5,260 nt of DNA from an uncultured Paracoccaceae bacterium (GCA_937900975.1 CALCPC010000687.1:1-5260), one strand, 5' to 3'; shown: positions 1 through 5,260, counted from the stretch's first letter. Numbers and translations are program-made. The notes: generated by a model from the letters alone, not told the origin.

Positions 1-577
1 CGAAAGGTGGCTTAAACGAGCACTTGGGGCGGCACAAAAGCGTGACAGGTCCAGTTCCGCCGTGGCGGGCGAAATGTTACCACGGCTCTAAGGTAGCCCT
101 TCGGACCGTCCGGCGCCTTGATCAAGTCATAGTCCCGCATTTGTCTGTGCGCGCTCTGCATTGCGCCGGCCGGGGCTCGGGTCAGGCAGAAATCCGTCCA
201 CAACGTGCAGCAGAGCAGACGAGTGTCGCCATGCAGCAGACCTGTTTCTGCACGAAATGGGCGCCCGCCTTTGCCGCTTCCTCTGCAAGCCAGGCATCGC
301 CTTCGAGCTGACCGTGATAATAGTCGTGATTGCCGGGGTACGCTCAAATGCGATCCGCTGGCACGAAAGCGGACAGACATTGAAACACATCCGCCCAGTT
401 CCGCGGGGGACCGTTGGTAAAATCGCATTCCAAGATGAGGGCATCAACGTTCCAAAGGATATCCTCGATCCCCCAAGTCTTGATCGGATCCAGAGTGTAA
501 CGCTGGTAGCCGTCGAAATGCAGGTCGGATACTATGGCCAGCCTGCCCGTCTTGAACGGGATGGTCAGGTCGTTCAC
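1..577 (-). pseudogene. Broken calcineurin-like metallophosphoesterase, 3' end outside window
   Basis: Probable metal-dependent phosphoesterase; substrate unknown. The GTG start (575-577) is supported by a GGAG ribosome binding site six bases upstream. The first 77 codons show the dimetal motif SDLHFD (D18, H20), then LECDFTNGP (D52 would be the bridging metal ligand; the usual Gly before it is Cys51). A TGA at 344-346 stops the frame. Directly after it, in the same frame, comes AYPGNHDYYHG, with the family GNHD motif, continuing through AHFVQKQ. Around 239-241 the reading must shift by one base (a lost nucleotide), after which HGDTRLLCCTLWTDF and MRDYDLIKAPDGPKGYLRA follow. Below about position 84 recognisable similarity fades; that frame ends at a TAA at 12-14, and another frame stays open to position 1, so a further lesion is possible. 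The C-terminal GHxH-type motif is not seen. It follows the AAA+ gene by 10 bases and was probably co-transcribed with it. The fold call is firm; the substrate cannot be guessed. Confidence 0.8.
344..346 (-). other. In-frame opal stop inside metallophosphoesterase gene
   Basis: The minus-strand codon is TGA, in the same frame as both the SDLHFD motif upstream and the GNHD motif five codons downstream. Both motifs are needed for the dimetal centre, so a 77-residue product ending here would be inactive. I see no reason to read it as selenocysteine, because the position is not a known metal or catalytic residue of this fold. Confidence 0.82.
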
Positions 578-583
578 CGCACA

Positions 584-587
584 CTCC
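584..587 (-). promoter_or_regulatory. Ribosome binding site of metallophosphoesterase
   Basis: GGAG on the minus strand directly abuts the TGA stop of the AAA+ gene (588-590) and lies six bases before the GTG at 575-577. This decides the GTG start, since no ATG is available near the conserved N-terminus, and suggests translation coupled to the upstream gene. Confidence 0.7.
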
Positions 588-1655
588 TCAATGCAGGACC
601 GGTTGGTTTGCCAGGGCCTCGGCCCGGTCCAGAATCCGCGCGACGGTGCGCAGGCTCAGGCGGTTGTTCCCCATCGCGCCGGTCTCAAAGACGTCGGCTA
701 GGGCTTCGGTAGCTGGGTCAGAGAGATCTCGCTGCCTCGCCTCGGCGAGCGCGAAATCACTGAGCTGCACTGTCGTGATATCCGGCAGATCCAGCACGAC
801 ACAGCGGCTCTGGAACGGCTCCGGCAAGCCACGCCTGCTGCTCGCGGTCATCACCCAGTTGACCCATGACATATCCATCTTGATTTGGAAGAGCGGGCAC
901 TCCTAAGCCGCGGCCGTCATCCTCTCTAGCAATGGCAGAAGTGCTTCGGTCAGCGTGTTCCGCGAGCCACGATTGGAATGGATTTCGTCCGCCTTCTCGA
1001 TCTCGTCGATGATGACGATCGGACCGGCGTGCCGGGCGGCGAGGATGGTGTTGACAAGCTTGCCTGCATGGGCGCTGCCCCACCCGCGCTGAGAGGCTGT
1101 AATGGAGAACGAAGCTGGCTCCCCCGTGGCGTCGATCTTGGTCGTCGGTATTACGAGGTGATAGGCAAGACGACGCGCCCAAAAGCTCTTGCCTATCCCT
1201 GGCGGCCCGGTGAGCACCAGCGGACTAAACCGGATGCCCGGAAGCCCGTTACGGGCGGAAGCGCGCAGGCCGCGCCAGACCTCCTCGGTCGCTTGGCCCA
1301 TCCAGGGTATCTCCGCATGAAGTGTCGCCGCAATGTTGTCCGCCTCGTGTTCAGTCGAAAACCGCGTCACAGGCAGTCCGTCACGCAAAAGGGTCAGCCT
1401 CGCACAGATTTCTTCGCTGAGGTGATACATTCCGGTCGAAGATTGGGTCCGCTTCAAGAGCCGCAGCGCTACGCTTGATCCCAAGGAGGTTGGGTTCGGC
1501 GAGGCGGTCGTGCGGCTCAACCGCCTCGTTTTCGGTGATCCTACTAGCCTCCAAGGCGGCGTCCTGCGCCTCTTTGCGGATGTGTTTGAGGAACTTCCTC
1601 CACCGTGCCTCGACGTCGTAGCGCTTCGGCGCGTCGTCGATAGAGAGAGGGTCAT
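588..1655 (-). pseudogene. Broken Lon-like AAA+ ATPase (no protease domain)
   Basis: Reconstructs to about 355 residues. In the initiating ATG frame, Walker A is GPPGIGKS (residues 150-157, bases 1185-1208) and Walker B is IVIIDEIEKA (from residue 213). The next motifs, MSWVNWVMTAS (sensor 1-like) and LPEPFQSRC (arginine finger-like), lie beyond an in-frame TAG at 903-905 and end at a TGA at 588-590. The order resembles the ATPase module of Lon, but no peptidase domain follows. The TAG falls in AAA-stop-ECPLF, where I recall relatives having Trp, so TGG to TAG is likely. Near the N-terminus the protein-like frame is not the ATG frame: between about 1431 and 1644 a second frame encodes a helical, charged stretch (ARWRKFLKHIRKEAQDAALE), while the ATG frame is a Ser/Thr/Arg-rich scramble. 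An extra CT in the tract at 1642-1649 and a missing AT (or an extra base) at 1429-1431 explain both changes. Possible function: ATP-driven remodelling of a partner. Family call firm; inactivation likely. Confidence 0.85.
903..905 (-). other. In-frame amber stop inside AAA+ gene
   Basis: The minus-strand codon is TAG. The frame upstream carries Walker A and B, and the same frame downstream continues without a shift as ECPLFQIKMDMSWVNWVMTAS and onward for about 104 codons to the TGA at 588-590. A product stopping here would have nucleotide-binding motifs but no sensor 1, arginine finger or sensor 2 region, so it should not hydrolyse ATP productively. Confidence 0.85.
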
Positions 1656-1660
1656 GGCGG

Positions 1661-1667
1661 CTTCCTT
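1661..1667 (-). promoter_or_regulatory. Ribosome binding site of AAA+ gene
   Basis: AAGGAAG on the minus strand lies five bases before the ATG at 1653-1655. It supports this ATG as the original start even though the next protein-like codons are in another frame, which is the main argument for a frameshift just after the start rather than an upstream start. Confidence 0.65.
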
Positions 1668-1726
1668 TCAGGGCGCAAAACGCGTTTGCGCATCGGGCCG
1701 CGCCCGGAATTGGCGAGGCTGATTGA

Positions 1727-1744
1727 AGTATAGGTTCCGGAACC
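1727..1744 (-). promoter_or_regulatory. Possible AAA+ operon promoter -10 with palindromic operator
   Basis: On the minus strand TATACT (1727-1732) resembles a -10 box about 70 bases upstream of the AAA+ ATG. Immediately upstream of it is the perfect 12-base palindrome GGTTCCGGAACC (1733-1744), in the spacer position where a repressor or activator could bind. No good -35 hexamer is found at the right distance, so either the promoter is activator-dependent or the -10 match is chance. Confidence 0.3.
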
Positions 1745-1763
1745 CTTGTAACCTTAAGGGAAC
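1733..1763. repeat. Cluster of short palindromes
   Basis: GGTTCCGGAACC at 1733-1744 is a perfect palindrome. It is followed by CCTTAAGG at 1752-1759, and GTTCC/GGAAC half-elements recur at the outer ends, giving several nested dyads within 31 bases. This is unusual density for chance and suggests a DNA-binding protein site, but no known operator consensus fits. Confidence 0.45.
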
Positions 1764-1853
1764 GGGCGAGCTGGAGATAAAGCCCACCGAAGAGAACAAG
1801 GGGTAGGGCGATACGAGCAGATCCGCCTGGCGCCGCTCGCATCGATCTTCATT

Positions 1854-1898
1854 ACTTTCAATGGCTTAGCGAAGCGTGGCAAAATAGCCTGTGAAAGT
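1854..1898. repeat. Imperfect inverted repeat (stem-loop)
   Basis: ACTTTCA (1854-1860) pairs with TGAAAGT (1892-1898), and inside it GGCT (1863-1866) pairs with AGCC (1886-1889), separated by a two-by-two internal loop. The closing loop is 19 bases. No T-run follows on either strand, so it is not a classical intrinsic terminator. Confidence 0.4.
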
Positions 1899-1905
1899 GG
1901 AATGC

Positions 1906-1930
1906 AATTAAGCCAAAATGGCAGATAATT
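1906..1930 (-). repeat. Inverted repeat 3' of nrdJ, possible transcript end
   Basis: AATTA (1906-1910) and GCCA (1912-1915) pair with TGGC (1919-1922) and TAATT (1926-1930), giving nine base pairs with an asymmetric internal loop. It lies about 40 bases after the nrdJ stop. It may stabilise or end the nrdJ message, but it lacks a GC-rich stem plus U-run, so the terminator reading is tentative. Confidence 0.35.
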
Positions 1931-1968
1931 GCGTGTCGAGACACCTTTTCAGCGCCAATGCAACACCC

Positions 1969-4203
1969 CTACCCGCAGCGCGAATAGCCGCAGTTAAAGC
2001 AACTCAAACACCCTTCGACCATCAGCAGCGACGTCTGCCCGCAACTGGGGCAGACCGCGCCGGCAACCCGGGCGCCGGGGTCCGATTTCGCACCCTGCCC
2101 TGGCCCCGCCAAGAACCCGGTGGCGATCATGTGCTGTTCGATCACGCCACCGATGGCCGCCAGCATCGACGGCACATACGCCCCGCCCATCCACGCGCCG
2201 CCGCGAGGGTCGAAAACGGCCTTCAGCTCCTCAACCACAAAGCTGACGTCGCCGCCACGCCGAAACACCGCCGAAATCATCCGCGTCAGCGCGACCGTCC
2301 AGGCAAAATGCTCCATGTTCTTGGAATTGATAAACACCTCGAAGGGTCGGCGCTGGCCGCCGACGAGCACGTCGTTGACGGTGATATAGATTGCATGGCT
2401 GCTCTCGGGCCACTTGATCTTATAGGTCGACCCTTCCAACGCTTCGGGCCGGTCCAGCTTTTCGGCCAGCCAGATCACATCGCCGGCCGCATCCGCCGCG
2501 GGTTCAGGCTCCGCCACCGACAGGACAGAGCCGGTGACAGCGTTCGGGCGGTATGGCGTGCAGCCCTTGCTCCCCTGGTCCCAGGCGGCAATGTAGACGT
2601 CTTTGATTGCATCGAACGCGATGTCGGCGGGGCAATTGATGGTTTTTGAGATAGAGCTGTCGACCCAAGTTTGCGCCGCCGCCTGCATCCGAACATGCTC
2701 CATCGGAGTCAGGGTCTGGGCGTCGACAAAATGCTCTGGCAAGGGCGCGTTTCCGTGCATCTTTTGCCATAACGCCACGGCGTAATCGACGACCTCCTCC
2801 TCGCTGCGGGTGCCGTCGGGCTGCAGCACTTTCCGTGTATAGCTATGGGCGAACACGGGCTCGATGCCCGACGACACGTTGCCGGCGTAAAGACTGATCG
2901 TGCCCGTTGGCGCGATCGAGGTCAGAAGCGCGTTTCGAAGCCCGTCTTTCGCGACCGCGTCGCGCACCTCCGCATCCATCGCCTGCAGCGTCTGCCCCGC
3001 CAGATAGGCGTCGGCGTCGAACAGCGCAAACGCGCCCTTTTCGGCTGCCAAACGCGCCGAGGTCAGATACGCCGCGCGGGCGATCTGCTGCAACCAGCGC
3101 GATGTCAGACGCGCGGCTTCCTCTGAGCCATAGCGCACGCCAAGCAGCGCCAGCGCATCGGCCAGCCCGGTGATGCCAAGCCCGATCCGCCGCTTCGCCG
3201 CAGCCTCGGCCGCCTGTTCCGGCAAAGGAAAGCGGGAGACATCGACCACATTGTCCATCATCCGCACAGCCACCCCAACCAACGCCTCCAGCGCCGCCGT
3301 ATCCAGTGCCGCATCCGGTCCAAAGGGCGCCTCGACCAGCCGCGCAAGGTTGATTGAGCCCAAAAGACAGGCGCCATAAGGCGGCAAAGGCTGCTCACCG
3401 CAGGGGTTGGTGGCCGCAATCGTCTCGCAGTAATTAAGGTTGTTGGCCTGGTTGACGCGGTCGATAAAGATCACACCCGGCTCGGCATAATCATACGTGG
3501 CCTGCATGATCCGCTCCCACAACCCGCGGGCCGAAACCTGGCGAACGACCGCGCCATCGAACATCAGATCCCACGGCGCGTCCGCCTTGACCGCCGCCAT
3601 GAATGGATCGGTGATCAAAACGCTAAGGTTGAACATCCGCAGCCGCGCAGGGTCGCGCTTGGCGGCGATAAACCCCTCGATCTCGGGGTGGCCGCTGCGC
3701 ATCACCGCCATCATCGCGCCGCGGCGCGATCCCGCCGACATGATCGTGCGGCACATCGCGTCCCAAACGTCCATAAAGGACAGCGGTCCAGAGGCGTCGG
3801 CGCCGACCCCGTGGACAGCCGCGCCCTTCGGGCGAATGGTCGAGAAATCATACCCGATCCCGCCGCCCTGCTGCATGGTCAGCGCCGCTTCCTTCAAAGC
3901 ATCGAAGATCCCGCTCATGCTGTCGGGCACCGTGCCCATCACAAAACAATTGAAAAGCGTCACAGCCCGCGCCGTCCCCGCCCCGGCCAGGATCCGCCCC
4001 GCAGGCAAAAACCGAAAATCCTCAAGTGCTGCGTAAAACCGGGGTTCCCAAAGCGCGGGCTCGGCCTCGACCGAGGCAAGCGCCCGCGCGACCCGCCGCC
4101 AGGTATCCTCCACCGATCCATCCACCGGCACGCCGTCTGGCGTTTTGAAGCGATACTTCATGTCCCAAATCGTCTCGGATATCGGGGCGGCAAAACGCGT
4201 CAT
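1969..4203 (-). CDS. nrdJ: Adenosylcobalamin-dependent ribonucleotide reductase (class II)
   Basis: Cytoplasmic enzyme that reduces ribonucleotides to deoxyribonucleotides using a B12-generated thiyl radical, so it works with or without oxygen. The 744 residues are complete and fit the shorter NrdJ type. Visible active-site features are FNCF (C86, one of the redox cysteine pair), NPCGE (266-270: N266, radical Cys268 and E270), C279 in ACLLGSINL (the partner cysteine), and the phosphate-binding APTGTIS (431-437) followed by SSGIEPVF. A TSCPD-type domain covers roughly 598-670 (WPESSHAIY through FDPRGG). The C-terminus has a cysteine cluster, C718/C721, C732/C735/C738 and C743, that may bind zinc or pass electrons from thioredoxin-like donors. 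These roles are from the family; the residues are seen here. The ATG at 4201-4203 gives the family-typical start MTRFAAPISE, with only a weak AGG ribosome site. It is divergent from dnaE and apparently monocistronic, with no nrdR or nrdAB in view. Confidence 0.97.
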   Translation of the reverse strand: MTRFAAPISETIWDMKYRFKTPDGVPVDGSVEDTWRRVARALASVEAEPALWEPRFYAALEDFRFLPAGRILAGAGTARAVTLFNCFVMGTVPDSMSGIFDALKEAALTMQQGGGIGYDFSTIRPKGAAVHGVGADASGPLSFMDVWDAMCRTIMSAGSRRGAMMAVMRSGHPEIEGFIAAKRDPARLRMFNLSVLITDPFMAAVKADAPWDLMFDGAVVRQVSARGLWERIMQATYDYAEPGVIFIDRVNQANNLNYCETIAATNPCGEQPLPPYGACLLGSINLARLVEAPFGPDAALDTAALEALVGVAVRMMDNVVDVSRFPLPEQAAEAAAKRRIGLGITGLADALALLGVRYGSEEAARLTSRWLQQIARAAYLTSARLAAEKGAFALFDADAYLAGQTLQAMDAEVRDAVAKDGLRNALLTSIAPTGTISLYAGNVSSGIEPVFAHSYTRKVLQPDGTRSEEEVVDYAVALWQKMHGNAPLPEHFVDAQTLTPMEHVRMQAAAQTWVDSSISKTINCPADIAFDAIKDVYIAAWDQGSKGCTPYRPNAVTGSVLSVAEPEPAADAAGDVIWLAEKLDRPEALEGSTYKIKWPESSHAIYITVNDVLVGGQRRPFEVFINSKNMEHFAWTVALTRMISAVFRRGGDVSFVVEELKAVFDPRGGAWMGGAYVPSMLAAIGGVIEQHMIATGFLAGPGQGAKSDPGARVAGAVCPSCGQTSLLMVEGCLSCFNCGYSRCG

Positions 4204-4236
4204 GGGGGACCTGCACTGGTTTGGCTGGAGGAACAG

Positions 4237-4265
4237 ACCGTAAACGTTGAACCCGCGCCGGTCAA
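4237..4265 (-). promoter_or_regulatory. nrdJ promoter (sigma-70 type)
   Basis: On the minus strand, TTGACC (4260-4265) and TACGGT (4237-4242) are separated by exactly 17 bases. Transcription would start near 4230, giving a leader of roughly 27 bases before the ATG. That leader is too short for a cobalamin riboswitch, and no B12-box-like sequence was seen further upstream. No paired NrdR boxes overlap it. Confidence 0.6.
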
Positions 4266-4612
4266 TCGTCCGCGGGACCGCCGCTCCCCAAGCCCGCCGA
4301 CCAACGCACGTCCCGCGGCGCCGGCGTCACACCTGCCTTGGCGCGCCCAACGGGCCACGAGCCGCGTGCCCGATCCACACCAAAGCCTCCACGCCGCGCG
4401 GCCAACTGCCAACTGCGCCCTCCCGCCACGATGCGGGTAAAGTTCAGCGATCCTGCGCCGGACATCCCATGCGCGCACGGCCATCGGCGCAGACGGCGCG
4501 GGGCCTTTTGTCCCACCGGTCCGGCCCTGACCCCCCTTTGCCCCACACATCAGCCCCCCCGCGGCCAAGCGCCACGGGTTTGCCGCGGTGCGCCCCGCAT
4601 CCACGCAGCAGC

Positions 4613-4637
4613 GCGCCAGGGCTGGCGCAAAAGCCCT
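4613..4637 (+). repeat. Two mutually exclusive hairpins
   Basis: GCGCCA (4613-4618) pairs perfectly with TGGCGC (4623-4628) around a four-base loop. The overlapping AGGGCT (4618-4623) can instead pair with AGCCCT (4632-4637) around an eight-base loop. Only one can form at a time. No T-run follows, and the site is upstream of the dnaE promoter, so any role would be in an RNA crossing the gap. Confidence 0.4.
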
Positions 4638-4703
4638 AAGCCCCGGTCGTCGGCCGCCCGAGCCTTTTGGGCCGTCTCCGGGACCGAAAAGCGGCTCACA
4701 TGC

Positions 4704-4734
4704 TTGACGTCAGCGCACAAGCCCCTGCTATATC
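4704..4734 (+). promoter_or_regulatory. dnaE promoter, predicted leaderless transcript
   Basis: TTGACG (4704-4709) is followed by a TATAT core (4729-4733); depending on the hexamer chosen the spacer is 17 to 19 bases. The -10 ends at 4732-4734, so the start of transcription should fall on or within one or two bases of the ATG at 4741. No Shine-Dalgarno-like purine run lies before the ATG. The -35 overlaps the perfect palindrome TGACGTCA (4705-4712). Confidence 0.6.
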
Positions 4735-4740
4735 TCGTGT

Positions 4741-5260
4741 ATGGCCGAACCCCGATTCATACATCTGCGCACCCATTCCCCCTATTCGCTGCTTGAAGGG
4801 GCGCTCGACTTTAAAACCCTGCTCACGCTCTGCCGCGACCACGGGATGCCCGCCGTGGCCGTCACCGACACGGATAACCTTTTCGGCGCGCTGGAATTCT
4901 CTGAAAAGGCGGCCGCCGCTGGTATCCAGCCGATCCTGGGCGCCACACTCCACATCGCCCATGCCCCGCCCCAGCGCCCCGGAGAAACGGGAGAGCCGCC
5001 CGCGCCGCTGGTTCTGCTGGCCCAGTCGGAGACGGGCTATGCCAATCTGATGGCGCTGACCAGTGCTGCGCATCTGGCCACCGACACCGCCACGCCGCAT
5101 GTGACGCTGCCCGATCTCGAAGCGCATGCAACCGGGCTGATCTGCCTGACCGGCGGCGCGGATGGCCCCCTTGGCCGGCTTCTCCGCGCGGGCCAGGCGG
5201 CACCCGCCGAGGCGCTGCTCGGCCGGCTGGCCGCCGCCTTTCCCGACCGGCTTTACATCG
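4741..5260 (+). CDS. dnaE: DNA polymerase III subunit alpha, N-terminal part
   Basis: Catalytic subunit of the replicative polymerase III; only the first 173 codons of a protein usually about 1,150 to 1,200 residues are present. The start MAEPRFIHLRTHSPYSLLEG is the conserved N-terminus of the PHP domain, and VAVTDTDNLFGALEF, GIQPILGATL, LVLLAQSETGYANLMALTS and GLICLTGG follow in the usual family order. The PHP metal site looks degenerate: the expected HxH is R10-T11-H12, and the TDH of active PHP domains is T42-D43-T44, much as in E. coli DnaE. PHP proofreading is therefore unlikely, and a separate DnaQ exonuclease is presumably used. The ATG at 4741 is fixed by homology, although no ribosome binding site precedes it. 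The palm, fingers and OB regions lie outside the window. Divergent from nrdJ. A DnaE2 (imuC) identity cannot be fully excluded from the N-terminus alone. Confidence 0.93.
   Translation, partial: MAEPRFIHLRTHSPYSLLEGALDFKTLLTLCRDHGMPAVAVTDTDNLFGALEFSEKAAAAGIQPILGATLHIAHAPPQRPGETGEPPAPLVLLAQSETGYANLMALTSAAHLATDTATPHVTLPDLEAHATGLICLTGGADGPLGRLLRAGQAAPAEALLGRLAAAFPDRLYI

Larger units (their letters stand above)
1656..1968. other. Intergenic gap between nrdJ and AAA+ relic, no gene seen
   Basis: This 313-base stretch has no convincing coding region, tRNA or mobile element. One minus-strand frame is open from about 1842 into the AAA+ gene, but its residues are not protein-like as a whole and no ribosome binding site precedes it. 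What the gap does contain is a concentration of inverted repeats (1733-1744, 1752-1759, 1854-1898, 1906-1930), some of which may end nrdJ transcription or control the AAA+ operon. Confidence 0.6.
4204..4740. other. Divergent nrdJ-dnaE intergenic region
   Basis: These 537 bases hold the two divergent promoters at their edges and no convincing gene between. The middle is extremely GC-rich and strand-asymmetric: in 4501-4560, C outnumbers G 32 to 11 on the plus strand. Minus-strand open frames of 94 and 134 codons cross it, but high GC makes such frames common, and neither shows a recognisable domain or good ribosome site. A small overlapping hairpin pair lies at 4613-4637. Confidence 0.55.

Noticed and set aside
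88..97. CTAAGGTAGC, as in the 23S rRNA / I-CeuI recognition core
   Set aside because: Only ten bases match, the flanks differ from 23S rRNA, and the site lies within the phosphoesterase relic.
344..346. TGA as selenocysteine, or TAG at 903-905 as pyrrolysine or programmed readthrough
   Set aside because: Two different stop codons plus three indels in the same module fit decay better, and neither position is a catalytic residue of its fold.
1656..1842. Upstream extension of the shifted AAA+ frame, including a hydrophobic stretch
   Set aside because: No ribosome site, no protein-like continuity, and a well-placed ribosome site and ATG exist at 1653-1667.
1933..1949. Short hairpin with CTTTT on the plus strand as an intrinsic terminator
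   Set aside because: Only about four base pairs, and no plus-strand gene ends there.
1969..4203. Several plus-strand open frames of 60-243 codons antisense to nrdJ
   Set aside because: nrdJ is a complete, strongly conserved protein; the antisense frames have low-complexity Arg/Pro/Ala-rich content typical of shadow frames.
4204..4440. Cobalamin riboswitch upstream of the B12-dependent nrdJ
   Set aside because: The predicted leader is only about 27 bases and no B12-box-like core was seen. Such riboswitches normally control B12 synthesis, transport or B12-independent enzymes.
4262..4546. Minus-strand open frame of 94 codons in the nrdJ-dnaE gap
   Set aside because: No recognisable domain or ribosome site; it ends within the nrdJ -35 box, and long open frames are common at this GC content. 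Cross-species conservation could revive it.

Overview
The window looks like a high-GC alphaproteobacterial chromosome, most likely a member of the Rhodobacteraceae (Roseobacter/Rhodobacter group). The basis is the short (744-residue) B12-dependent ribonucleotide reductase with its family-typical N-terminus, the DnaE N-terminus, and strongly G/C-ending codons. This is taxonomic inference from protein style; no database was searched.

Right half, housekeeping: an intact nrdJ (adenosylcobalamin-dependent class II ribonucleotide reductase) lies on the minus strand at 1969-4203. The start of dnaE (DNA polymerase III alpha subunit) lies on the plus strand from 4741 and is cut by the window end. They are divergently transcribed from a 537-base, very GC-rich gap that holds a good sigma-70-type promoter for each. 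The dnaE -10 element sits so close to the ATG that the message is predicted to be leaderless. One gene supplies dNTPs and the other uses them for replication.

Left half, decaying accessory module: on the minus strand, downstream of nrdJ, are two closely spaced genes that both look broken. The first (588-1655) encodes a Lon-like AAA+ ATPase without a protease domain. It carries two frame changes near its N-terminus, which cancel each other, and an in-frame TAG after Walker B. The second (577 to beyond position 1) starts 10 bases after the first and encodes a calcineurin-like metallophosphoesterase. It carries an in-frame TGA just before its GNHD motif and a one-base deletion further on. Automatic ORF calling shows only disconnected fragments here; joining frames recovers two coherent proteins. 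The AAA+/phosphoesterase pair is the most interesting content: it may represent a poorly described two-gene system, present here as a recent pseudogene relic.

The 313-base gap between nrdJ and the AAA+ relic (1656-1968) has no convincing gene. It holds several inverted repeats, including a perfect 12-base palindrome against a possible -10 box upstream of the AAA+ gene. No tRNA, rRNA, CRISPR array, transposase or integrase was seen.
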